Part shown: positions 14,498-22,872 of the stretch, piece after piece
Numbering within the stretch: position 1 is the stretch's first letter
How the letters are laid out: the number at the start of each line of letters is the position of its first letter
Position numbers and translations under genes: made by a program
Assembly (NCBI GenBank): GCA_030612265.1
Contig: JAUWOE010000008.1
Span: 1 to 39,181, forward strand
Length of the DNA: 39,181 bases
Direction: 5' to 3'
Source: Promethearchaeum sp.
GTDB lineage: Archaea; Asgardarchaeota; Lokiarchaeia; Sigyniarchaeales; Promethearchaeaceae
Notes under the pieces: model-generated
What the model was told of the DNA's origin: nothing
The model's database searches: none
The model's input: the letters and a program-made list of their open reading frames with translations, nothing else

Positions 14498-15712
14498 ATG
14501 CGTGTAGGAATTATGACGGGTGGCGGGGATTGTCCAGGACTTAATGCAGTTATTTACGGTGCATTATTAAGGGCATATACTGAGAAAGATAAAGATATTG
14601 ATGTAATAGGAATAATAAAAGGATGGAAGGTTTTCGCAAAAGATGATATTTCTCTTGCAGATGTAGATCATTATACACAAAAATTGGATATTGGAGAATT
14701 GGATGATTTACACACTAAAGGTGGAACAATGTTGTATACATCACGAACAAATCCCTTTAAGGCTGTTGCTAAATTAAAGGATCCGATTGAGAAAGAAGAA
14801 AAAACTAAAAAAATCGGAATAGAATTAGCAAATAAATTCAAGATATTAAACATAGATGCTTTAATTACGATTGGTGGAGATGATACATGCGGCGTTGCAG
14901 CAGCAATGTATAAATACGGAGATGCTAAAGTTTGTGCTTGTCCCAAAACAATTGATAATGATCTTGCAGGAACAGATTTTACATTTGGATTCTTTAGTGG
15001 CGCACAATTAGCCAGTAATACTCTTGATAATTTAACCACTACTGCCCATTCTCACCAACGCATTTTTGTAACCGAGATTATGGGCCGTGATGCAGGTTGG
15101 TTGACATTATATAGTGGTCTTTCGAGTGGTGCTGATATAATTCTTTTACCTGAGACACCTTTCGATTTTGAAAAAGATATTGCCGAAGTTTTAATGGAAC
15201 GCGCAAATTCAGGTTATAAATATCATATGATCGCATGTAGTGAAGGAGCCTACCCGACTAAAGAGTCTTTAGATAGAGATTTTTCAGTAATTTCGCAAGA
15301 AGACATAGATAATTTGCCAAAGGATGCTTTTGGAAATCCAGAACTACCTAAATTAAACATTGCAGATAAAATTCAGAAAGAATTAAATAAAAGAGACGAT
15401 ATTAAGAAATATTTCAATGATCGGCATGCTCATTACGAAATCCGTTCAGTAGTTTTGGGACATACAATGCGTGCGGGAACACCTAACGTATTTGATCGAG
15501 TACTTGGGCTACGTTACGGCTGGCATGCAATGAGCTATATCATTAATGGTAATTATGGTAAGTTAAGTTCTCTTCAAGGAACTAAAATCGTACCTGTAGA
15601 TTTAATAGAAGGTTCTAAAAAAGGTTTAATTGATCCAAAGTCGGATTTGATTCAGATTCGAGATGCGATGACTAATGTGAAACATAAATCGAAGGAGAAG
15701 TTGTTCAAATAA
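14498..15712 (+). CDS. 6-phosphofructokinase, predicted pyrophosphate-dependent
   Basis: The N-terminus MRVGIMTGGGDCPGLNAVIYG and the active-site block PKTIDNDLAGTDFTFGF identify a PFKA-family phosphofructokinase, which converts fructose 6-phosphate to fructose 1,6-bisphosphate. The phosphoryl-donor loop reads GGDDTCG with Asp at 128 and 129, and Lys150 lies in the PKTIDND motif. Asp instead of Gly in the loop together with this Lys is the accepted signature of PPi-dependent enzymes. MGRDAGWL and GHTMRAGTPNVFDRVLG provide the substrate-binding residues. At 404 residues it is longer than the 320-residue bacterial ATP enzymes. The frame is open from a TTG at 14486, but the ATG at 14498 fits the family start; AAGGA lies 12 bases upstream. 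Most archaea use ADP-dependent or other enzymes here, so this gene may have been acquired. Confidence 0.85.
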   Translation: MRVGIMTGGGDCPGLNAVIYGALLRAYTEKDKDIDVIGIIKGWKVFAKDDISLADVDHYTQKLDIGELDDLHTKGGTMLYTSRTNPFKAVAKLKDPIEKEEKTKKIGIELANKFKILNIDALITIGGDDTCGVAAAMYKYGDAKVCACPKTIDNDLAGTDFTFGFFSGAQLASNTLDNLTTTAHSHQRIFVTEIMGRDAGWLTLYSGLSSGADIILLPETPFDFEKDIAEVLMERANSGYKYHMIACSEGAYPTKESLDRDFSVISQEDIDNLPKDAFGNPELPKLNIADKIQKELNKRDDIKKYFNDRHAHYEIRSVVLGHTMRAGTPNVFDRVLGLRYGWHAMSYIINGNYGKLSSLQGTKIVPVDLIEGSKKGLIDPKSDLIQIRDAMTNVKHKSKEKLFK

Positions 15713-15790
15713 TAAATCAGTAATCTATATATCGATTAATATGTTGATCTGAATAGATTTTCATGTTTTTTCCCTCTTCTCTTCATATTC

Positions 15791-15800
15791 TTATATATAC
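15791..15800 (+). promoter_or_regulatory. TATA box of the glycosyltransferase fusion gene
   Basis: TTATATATAC lies 31 bases before the ATG at 15831, so transcription should begin about ten bases or less before the start codon. No ribosome-binding site is visible between them, which fits a short-leader message. Confidence 0.4.
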
Positions 15801-15830
15801 GTTAAAAAATTCATAATTAATGAATTTATA

Positions 15831-18317
15831 ATGTTAATAAGCGATATTTTCACGGGAATAGTTCTTGTATGCGTATTTCATCTGATTTATCTTATTTTTA
15901 AAGATCGCAAAGATCTTCCAGTTGAAATTAGTAAGAAAGACGCAAATCCATTAGTTAGTATAATTGTTCCTACATTAAATGAGGAAAATAATATCTCAAG
16001 ATGTTTATCCAGTTTAGAAAAAATCGAATATGCCAACAAAGAAATTATCGTAGTGGACGGTGGCTCGAAAGATCGTACCGTCGAAATTGCTAAAGAATTT
16101 GGAGTAAAAATAATAACTTTTAATGAATTACCTGAAAATTGGGTCGGAAAGTCATATGCATGTCATTTGGGGTATAAAAAATCGAGAGGAGATATTTTAT
16201 TATTTACAGATGCCGATACTGTTCACACGCCCAATTCCCTAACCTTTACGATTTCGAAACTGCTTAATCATAATATAACTTTGCTTTCTACTATTCCTTA
16301 CCAGCAAGCGGAAAGATGGTACGAATATCTTTCGGGTTATTATTTCTTCTTGGCTTGGCTAATTAGAGGTCCGAAAATTAACATTTATAATAAGGAAAAA
16401 AAGGATTTCTTTGCAATAGGACAATATATGTTGTTCCAAAGAGATAAATATGAACAGCTGGGTGGACATGTTGCAATTCATGAAAAAGTTGTTGAAGATT
16501 TTGCATTAGCCAAATTGGTTAAAGAAAGTGGTCATCATTTGTATTATGTTGATAACAAGAAAATTGTTACATGTCGAATGTATCCCGATGGATTTAAAAG
16601 TTTTTATGAAGGCTTTAGAAAATCGATTTGGACAGGAATGGAGATGGTTCCGCTTTATAAAATACTTATTTCAACATCTTGGATTATATTTGGCCTTTTT
16701 GCTCCATTTTTCCTTATAAAATCTTTATTGGATGGCGAAAAAACACTACAAATTGCATTTTATGGGGGAATCTATTTATTATTTGCATTCTCATTGTATT
16801 ATGACTGGCATCCAAACAGGAAGGACCATTTATTTGTCTATTTACTATACCCTATCGGACTTTTAATTACAACCATAATCTTGATCACTTCGGTTTATGA
16901 TGGAATTTTAGGAAAACCCGTAATCTGGAAAGGGATAAAATATGAAACAAAAATAAAAAGTAAAAAAATAAAAAACAAACCAGAAGTAAAATTAGAAGTA
17001 AAAAAGAAAAGATTAGCCACATTAGATTTTTTGAGAGGTATTGCAATTTTAATGGTAGTGGGATTTCATTCAATTGAAAGAGCCCTACCAATCGATTTTT
17101 GGGATAATTTTATTTCAACAGCTCCGAAATGGCAATTTTATTTATTCGGTCCTTTTCTGCTCTTAATGAGTTGGCGGGGTTTTTTCATTTTAATCTCCGC
17201 AATTGTGTATATTTATACGTTTGAAGCAAAAGTTCGAATAAATAACAATCCAGGAATTCTTTTAAAAAAAAATATAATGAAGGGAACGATTTTATTTCTT
17301 TTTGGATGTATAATAAACATTTTTTTGGCCCCAGATGCAGCTATTGGATCTTTTCTTCTAACTGGTCAATGGAAACCGGGACTATTCTTCTTTAATTTAA
17401 AAAATTCTAATGCTATTCAAATGATTGCTTTGGGATTAATTGTTTTTTCCTTTATTCATTTTTTACTCACTCGAAATAAAGGTTATGAAAAACCTACGAG
17501 AAATATAGCAATATACGCATTTCTAGTTATTTTAATTATTATTTTAACACCATTATTGAATCAAATTCTGTTTTCAAACTACGGTATTACTCGCGATGAT
17601 ATCATAGATATGGAAACAAATTCTCCAGGTAAATTTCTCACATCAATTTTATTAGCAAATATCATAGGAAATGCTCAACCTCTTTTTCCCTATTTATCTG
17701 TAACTTCTTTGGGATGCATTATCGGGATTATTCTAAGTCAAGATGGATGGTCAAATAAGGATAAATTAACTAAAATATTTCTACTGGGAACTATATGTAT
17801 CATAGTAGGATTATTAATTTGGATCTTTATTAATGGCAGTGAACCAATAGAAACTTTCATGATTGCACCTTTGTGGTTTCTAATTCTTAATAGCGGTTTG
17901 CAGACGTTTCTAATTGCAATATTCTTATATTTTTTTGATTATACAAAAAATATTCAGAAACGAGCGAAGAGAATAAAAAATTCCCGCTTTATAAGGCGCG
18001 CTGGATTGGTTTCTCTAACTTTATTTTCGACTCAATTCCTTGATATAATTCCCAGATTTTTATTAACGAAAATAACCGGTATCGATTTCTTGAATTTAGG
18101 CAATTTAACTACACTTTACCAATCATTTTTATTACTCGGGATTGTTATTCTTTATTGGGCATTATTATTGAGATTGTGGGAATATGGAAAATTTTACGGC
18201 TCATTTGATTGGTTTATGGTTTATATCTCATCTTCATTTTTGAAGAAAAAAATAAATTGGCAGGATCCTTTGAATATTAAACGAAATCTATATTATATTG
18301 AAGAAAATATAGATTAA
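15831..18317 (+). CDS. Glycosyltransferase family 2 fused to a membrane acyltransferase-like domain
   Basis: This 828-residue protein has two parts. Residues 1-370 are a membrane-anchored GT2 enzyme: a first membrane helix, SIIVPTLNEENNISRCL, VVDGGSKDRT, the metal-binding FTDADT, and the FAIGQYMLFQRDKYEQLGGH block with VVEDFALAKLVK, ending in three helices. This resembles CrtQ/HpnB-type transferases acting on isoprenoid lipids. After a Lys-rich linker near 375-395, a second polytopic domain begins with LATLDFLRGIAILMVVGFHS, the start of the DUF1624/HGSNAT-like acyltransferases, and runs through about ten helices. The fusion suggests that a sugar is added to a membrane lipid or polymer precursor and then acylated; this is inference. 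The gene ends back to back with the MetH gene: TAA at 18315-18317 is followed directly by its complement. Confidence 0.75.
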   Translation: MLISDIFTGIVLVCVFHLIYLIFKDRKDLPVEISKKDANPLVSIIVPTLNEENNISRCLSSLEKIEYANKEIIVVDGGSKDRTVEIAKEFGVKIITFNELPENWVGKSYACHLGYKKSRGDILLFTDADTVHTPNSLTFTISKLLNHNITLLSTIPYQQAERWYEYLSGYYFFLAWLIRGPKINIYNKEKKDFFAIGQYMLFQRDKYEQLGGHVAIHEKVVEDFALAKLVKESGHHLYYVDNKKIVTCRMYPDGFKSFYEGFRKSIWTGMEMVPLYKILISTSWIIFGLFAPFFLIKSLLDGEKTLQIAFYGGIYLLFAFSLYYDWHPNRKDHLFVYLLYPIGLLITTIILITSVYDGILGKPVIWKGIKYETKIKSKKIKNKPEVKLEVKKKRLATLDFLRGIAILMVVGFHSIERALPIDFWDNFISTAPKWQFYLFGPFLLLMSWRGFFILISAIVYIYTFEAKVRINNNPGILLKKNIMKGTILFLFGCIINIFLAPDAAIGSFLLTGQWKPGLFFFNLKNSNAIQMIALGLIVFSFIHFLLTRNKGYEKPTRNIAIYAFLVILIIILTPLLNQILFSNYGITRDDIIDMETNSPGKFLTSILLANIIGNAQPLFPYLSVTSLGCIIGIILSQDGWSNKDKLTKIFLLGTICIIVGLLIWIFINGSEPIETFMIAPLWFLILNSGLQTFLIAIFLYFFDYTKNIQKRAKRIKNSRFIRRAGLVSLTLFSTQFLDIIPRFLLTKITGIDFLNLGNLTTLYQSFLLLGIVILYWALLLRLWEYGKFYGSFDWFMVYISSSFLKKKINWQDPLNIKRNLYYIEENID

Positions 18318-20705
18318 TTAATTTTTTTGGAAAAATTTCTTCGCAATATTGACTGCTTCCCTTGCATCTTTTCCGTAATAATCAGCATTAATTATTTTTG
18401 CATATTTTTCATTGAGAACGGCACCACCAACCATAATTTTACATTCATTATCGCTTTTTTGAAGTTTTTCTATGGTTTTTTTCATATTCTCAACCGTAGG
18501 GGTCATTAAGGCAGATAAACCAACTAATTTTATATTTTGTTCAATGCAAGTGGATACTATTGAATCAATTGGAACATCTTTACCCAAATCTATTACATTA
18601 AATCCATAGTTCTCAAGCAAGACTTTAACGATATTTTTTCCGATGTCATGAACATCTCCTGCTACTGTAGCTAAAAGGATTTTTCCTTTACTCAATGCTT
18701 TCTCTTGTTCTTGAGGCATGTTGGATTTGATTATTTTAAAGGCTTTTTTCACTGTTTCTGCAGAACGAATTAGTTGGGGTAAGAATATATCTCCACTATC
18801 ATACATATCCCCAACAATATCGAGTGAGGGGATTAAATGATTATCAATAATTGAAAGCGGTTGAGTATCTTTTAAAAGTTCCAGAGTTTTCTGCTCAACT
18901 TGATTTAGTAGACCTTTAATAATAATATTAGATAAGGATTCTTTCGTCTTTTCTTTGGGAAGAAGTTTTTCTGATTGTTTATTGCTATATCTACTAATAA
19001 AATCTTCTGCATTTTTATCTATATCTGATAAGACTCTATATGCAGAAATGGTTTCTATAATTTCTGGTATTAAAGGATCTGTAATCGGTGCATCTAAACC
19101 ATAAGTTAATGCCATGGCTAAAAAAGTTTGATTGATTAAATCTCTATGAGGTAATCCAAAGGAAATATTGCTGGCTCCCAAAACAGTTGTTACTCCGAAT
19201 TTCTGCTTTATAATTTGCATTGCTTTAAGGCTTTTAAGCACTTGATCTTGGTGTGTACTTGCTGTGAGTACCAGACAGTCAATTAAAATATTATTTTTAT
19301 GAATTCCATATTGATTTGCAGTTTTTATTATTTTTTCAGCAATTTCCACCCTTTGTTCAATCGATTTTGGTAATCCTCTTTCATCCATAGTGAGCCCAAT
19401 AACACACGTGCCATATTTTTTAACAATCGGAAATATTTGTTCCATATGTTCTTTTTTACCAGTAACTGAATTCAAAATTGGTTTTCCATTAAATACTCGA
19501 GCTCCCGCTTCTAATGCTTCAAAATTTGCACTATCAATTTGAAGGGGGATATCAATAATTCCTTGAAGTTCTTTTATTATTTTAACCATTGTAACTGGTT
19601 CATCAATTTCGAGAAGACCGATATTAACATCAAGTACATCTGCACCTGCTTCTTTTTGAACAATAGCTTCGTTTATAATTGCCCCGTAATCTTGGTCTAT
19701 AAGAGCATTCTTAATATTTTTGTTTCCTGTCGGATTGATCCTTTCACCAATGATTTTAGGTTGATTTTTATTAAAAATGATCGTTTTTGTTGAAGAGCAA
19801 GCACAAGTATAAGAAATTGGTTTTGGAACTGCAGGATCGATATCTTTTAACTCTTCATGCAACTTGACGATAAATTCAGGAGTTGTTCCACAACACCCTC
19901 CAAGAATTCGCACTCCTTTCTTTGCAATTTCGACCATAACTGTTGCAAATTCTTCAGGAGAGACATTAAAAACAGTTTCTCCATCTACATATTCGGGTAG
20001 ACCAGCATTTGGTTGAACCATAACGGGTATTTTTGCATATTTTAATATCTCATTCACAATAGGTAAAATTTCTTTGGGACCCAATGAACAATTAAGACCG
20101 ATAACATCGACACCCAAACCTTCTAAAACATTAACCATTGTAATAGGATCAGTTCCTGTGAGCGTTCTTCCATTTTGATCAAAGGTCATTGTGCAAAATA
20201 CAGGTAGATTAGAATTCTCTTTTGCAGCGAGTATTGCAGCTTTTGCTTCATATAGGTCTGAGATAGTTTCAATAAGAATAAGATCCACACCAGCATCCAC
20301 ACCTGCAAGAACTTGACGTTTATATAAATCATAGGCTTGCTCAAATTTTAAGGATCCGAGAGGTTCCAATAATTGGCCGGTTGGTCCCAAATCAAGGGCT
20401 ACATATTTTTTCCCCGCAGCCTTTCTTGCAAGACTTACTGCTTTGTGGACAATATCTTCAACAGAATATTGGCATCCTTTTAATTTTATTTCGTTAGCTC
20501 CAAAAGTATTTGTAATTATGATATCAGAACCCGCTTCAATGTTTTGTTTATGAATGTCAAAAATTATATCTGAATGAGTAAAATTGAATAATTCAGGAAT
20601 TTCACCTGCTTTCAACCCCATTTTCTGAAGGGTTGTTCCCATCGCGCTATCAAAAAGTAGAAATTTTTTTTCTTTTTCTTCAAAGATTTTTTTTACGAAA
20701 TTCAC
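18318..20705 (-). CDS. metH: Cobalamin-dependent methionine synthase lacking the reactivation domain
   Basis: The 795-residue enzyme transfers a methyl group from methyltetrahydrofolate through cobalamin to homocysteine. The homocysteine domain covers residues 1-290 with zinc ligands Cys206, Cys271 and Cys272 (GGCCGT). The pterin-binding domain follows with IIGERINPTGNKN and PLQIDSANFEALEAG. The cobalamin cap helices precede the B12 domain, whose lower axial ligand is His686 in DVHDIGK. The fourth, AdoMet-binding reactivation domain of E. coli MetH is missing and is encoded by the next gene upstream. The start is GTG at 20705, fixed by GGAGG nine bases before it, and it overlaps the upstream gene by 26 bases. 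With MetF it forms a three-gene operon. Confidence 0.9.
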   Translation of the reverse strand: MNFVKKIFEEKEKKFLLFDSAMGTTLQKMGLKAGEIPELFNFTHSDIIFDIHKQNIEAGSDIIITNTFGANEIKLKGCQYSVEDIVHKAVSLARKAAGKKYVALDLGPTGQLLEPLGSLKFEQAYDLYKRQVLAGVDAGVDLILIETISDLYEAKAAILAAKENSNLPVFCTMTFDQNGRTLTGTDPITMVNVLEGLGVDVIGLNCSLGPKEILPIVNEILKYAKIPVMVQPNAGLPEYVDGETVFNVSPEEFATVMVEIAKKGVRILGGCCGTTPEFIVKLHEELKDIDPAVPKPISYTCACSSTKTIIFNKNQPKIIGERINPTGNKNIKNALIDQDYGAIINEAIVQKEAGADVLDVNIGLLEIDEPVTMVKIIKELQGIIDIPLQIDSANFEALEAGARVFNGKPILNSVTGKKEHMEQIFPIVKKYGTCVIGLTMDERGLPKSIEQRVEIAEKIIKTANQYGIHKNNILIDCLVLTASTHQDQVLKSLKAMQIIKQKFGVTTVLGASNISFGLPHRDLINQTFLAMALTYGLDAPITDPLIPEIIETISAYRVLSDIDKNAEDFISRYSNKQSEKLLPKEKTKESLSNIIIKGLLNQVEQKTLELLKDTQPLSIIDNHLIPSLDIVGDMYDSGDIFLPQLIRSAETVKKAFKIIKSNMPQEQEKALSKGKILLATVAGDVHDIGKNIVKVLLENYGFNVIDLGKDVPIDSIVSTCIEQNIKLVGLSALMTPTVENMKKTIEKLQKSDNECKIMVGGAVLNEKYAKIINADYYGKDAREAVNIAKKFFQKN

Positions 20706-21396
20706 AAAAAGTTCCCTCCTGTAAATATATACAATTTTTATATCTCAAACAAGTCTTACATTTTTCATTATCTATTCTTTTTTGAACTTTTCCAGTAGGT
20801 TTTTTTTTCGATTTATCCTCAAACCCAATAATTGCTGTAACTGATTTTGAAGGAATTAAAATATGTTCATTTGAGACCGTCAAACCAATTATTCTTGACG
20901 AATTTAAGACTTTTAATATGTTATCCTGAACTACAAGAGAAAAATCACCATATCCAGGACTGAATCGGAATGTAAGATTACAATTTGACTGATTTGCGAT
21001 TTCTTTAATATCACTTTCCAAATTGTCACTAATTGCTTCAATATATGTAGTTGCGCATGCATCGAAAATTACTGCTTTTGTTAAATCGATATTAGTATAA
21101 TATTTAATTCTCTGATCCACTTGAATTCCTAAAGTTACAGCCATAATTGCAACCTTTTTTGAATATATCAGGTATTTGATTATATCTTTTCCCTTTAAAA
21201 TTAATATTGAATTTAAGATTTTAATATTATTTTGATTTTTTTTTATATCAAATATTCGGAATTGAGATTTTGGCACAGAAATTTCTTTTATTTCTCCAAT
21301 ACATTCATCTATTAGTCGATCTGTAAGATTATCATTATTTTTGGCAGTACCACCAAGATAGCGAAGAACTTCTTTCTTATTAATTTTTATACTCAT
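20680..21396 (-). CDS. Methionine synthase reactivation domain protein (stand-alone)
   Basis: This 238-residue protein corresponds to the activation domain of MetH, which binds AdoMet and remethylates oxidised cobalamin. The central RFSPGYGDFSL is the conserved AdoMet-binding signature, preceded by AVIFDACATTYIEAISDNLE and followed by ISRIIGLTVS-like residues and SKSVTAIIGF. The C-terminus adds CKTCLRYKNCIYLQEGTFC, a cluster of four Cys often seen in these stand-alone versions. It overlaps MetH at its end and MetF at its start (ATGA), so all three are probably translated together. Splitting this domain from MetH is known from Thermotoga and clostridial types. Confidence 0.85.
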   Translation of the reverse strand: MSIKINKKEVLRYLGGTAKNNDNLTDRLIDECIGEIKEISVPKSQFRIFDIKKNQNNIKILNSILILKGKDIIKYLIYSKKVAIMAVTLGIQVDQRIKYYTNIDLTKAVIFDACATTYIEAISDNLESDIKEIANQSNCNLTFRFSPGYGDFSLVVQDNILKVLNSSRIIGLTVSNEHILIPSKSVTAIIGFEDKSKKKPTGKVQKRIDNEKCKTCLRYKNCIYLQEGTFCEFRKKNL

Positions 21397-22256
21397 AAAT
21401 TTACTTTCTCCAGAATTTTTTTAGCGGTTTCTGGTCGATTCATAGTATAAATATGTATTCCATCAACACCATTAGCAATCAAATCATTAATTTGTTGAGC
21501 AGCATAATCAATTCCTTCATTTTGCAATTTTAAGGGATTTTGGTGATGTTTTGCAATTATCTTTGATAATTTTCGCGGAATGGTGCTTCCACATAATGCT
21601 GTTATTCGATTCATCTGTTTTGCGTTTGTAACGGGCATAATTCCTGCAGATAACGGAACCTTTATTCCCATCTCTTCAAATTTTTCTTTAAAATGATAGA
21701 AATATTTATTATCAAAAAAAATCTGGGAAATTAAAAAGCATGCACCCATTTCAACTTTAAATTTAACGTATTCTAAATCAGTTTCAAAATTTATTGCTTC
21801 AATATGCCCCTCTGGATAAAAAGCTGCTGCTACACAAAAATTATAATTGTGCTTTAGTTCATGAATTAAATCAGAGGCGTATTTGTAATGTAAGGGTGTA
21901 GGAAACTCAAAATTAGGATCTGAAGGTAAATCCCCACGAAGTGCTAAAACATTTTCAATATTGTTTTCTTGTAATTCTTTAGCAATTTGAATGATTTCTT
22001 GCTTCTTAGCAGACACACAAGTTAGATGAGCAAGAGATTCAATTTTATACTTGTTTTTTATAATAGATGCAATTTCTACAGTGTGATCTTTAGTGCCTCC
22101 TCCTGCACCGTATGTTACCGATATAAAATCAGGATTTAGATCTTTTAAAGACTCAATAGTTGAGTAGATTGTTTCCAAATTGTAATTTCGTTTGGGAGGA
22201 AAAACTTCGAATGAAAGAACTGGATTTTTTTGTTTAAAGAATTCTTTTATCAGCAT
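21393..22256 (-). CDS. metF: Methylenetetrahydrofolate reductase
   Basis: This 287-residue protein is the flavin-dependent TIM-barrel enzyme that reduces methylene- to methyltetrahydrofolate, the methyl donor for MetH. Key features are LSFEVFPPKRN at the N-terminus with the catalytic Glu, FISVTYGAGGGTKDHTVEIA, NVLALRGDLP and ACFLISQIFFDNKYFYHF, then PLSAGIMPVTN. Length and motifs are standard for MetF, with no C-terminal regulatory domain. It is the first gene of the operon with the reactivation protein and MetH, joined by an ATGA overlap. No good ribosome-binding site precedes the ATG at 22256, so a leaderless message is possible. Confidence 0.9.
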   Translation of the reverse strand: MLIKEFFKQKNPVLSFEVFPPKRNYNLETIYSTIESLKDLNPDFISVTYGAGGGTKDHTVEIASIIKNKYKIESLAHLTCVSAKKQEIIQIAKELQENNIENVLALRGDLPSDPNFEFPTPLHYKYASDLIHELKHNYNFCVAAAFYPEGHIEAINFETDLEYVKFKVEMGACFLISQIFFDNKYFYHFKEKFEEMGIKVPLSAGIMPVTNAKQMNRITALCGSTIPRKLSKIIAKHHQNPLKLQNEGIDYAAQQINDLIANGVDGIHIYTMNRPETAKKILEKVNL

Positions 22257-22285
22257 TTATTGAGTAAAAAAGGGATTAAAGAAAA

Positions 22286-22813
22286 TTAATTCTTTTGTAA
22301 TTTTGAAGGACGAATAATGCATTCATGAGGTTGATGTTTGTGTCTACTTCGAGTTGCTAAGCGTTGCTCTCTCCTTTTTAGTGCATCTTTGTATCTCCGC
22401 TTTCCATCTTCTGTTTCAAGAGTTAATGAAGGCACTTCTAAAGGCTTATCATTTTTATCTAATGCAACAAATGTCAAATATGCGCTTGCAACATGTGTTC
22501 TCACTCCAGAAAGTAAACATTCAGCTTCAATTCTCACTCCAATTTCAAGAGATGTTCTTGAAGTATAATTCACAGAAGCATAAGCTATAACTAAATTTCC
22601 AACATATACGGGAGTTATAAAGTCGATTTTATCCACAGATGCAGTAACACAATTTGAATGAGTATGCCTTGTGGCTGCAATAAGAGCTGCGTTATCAATA
22701 ATCTTCATTATCGTCCCTCCATGAACATTACCAGCTGGATTTGCATGCTCAGGCATCATTAATTGAGCTAAATGTATCTTAGATTTTTTAACAAGTTTTG
22801 ATTTTGATTCCAT
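22286..22813 (-). CDS. Acyl-CoA thioesterase, hotdog fold
   Basis: This 175-residue protein is a hotdog-fold acyl-CoA hydrolase of the YciA/BACH group. LAQLMMPEHANPAGNVHGGTIMKIIDNAA contains the conserved Asn and His-Gly-Gly of the active site in condensed form (NPAGNVHGG), and VTASVDKIDFITPVYVGNLV is the long central strand. The C-terminal 45 residues are basic (RREQRLATRSRHKHQ) and are an extension beyond the fold. It lies 59 bases downstream of the acyl-CoA synthetase gene on the same strand, so the two may balance one acyl-CoA pool. Chain-length preference cannot be read from the sequence. Confidence 0.83.
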   Translation of the reverse strand: MESKSKLVKKSKIHLAQLMMPEHANPAGNVHGGTIMKIIDNAALIAATRHTHSNCVTASVDKIDFITPVYVGNLVIAYASVNYTSRTSLEIGVRIEAECLLSGVRTHVASAYLTFVALDKNDKPLEVPSLTLETEDGKRRYKDALKRREQRLATRSRHKHQPHECIIRPSKLQKN

Positions 22814-22872
22814 ATTAGCATGAAAACAATAACCGAATAAAAAATTATTAACAAAAAAATATAAGTGGATTA

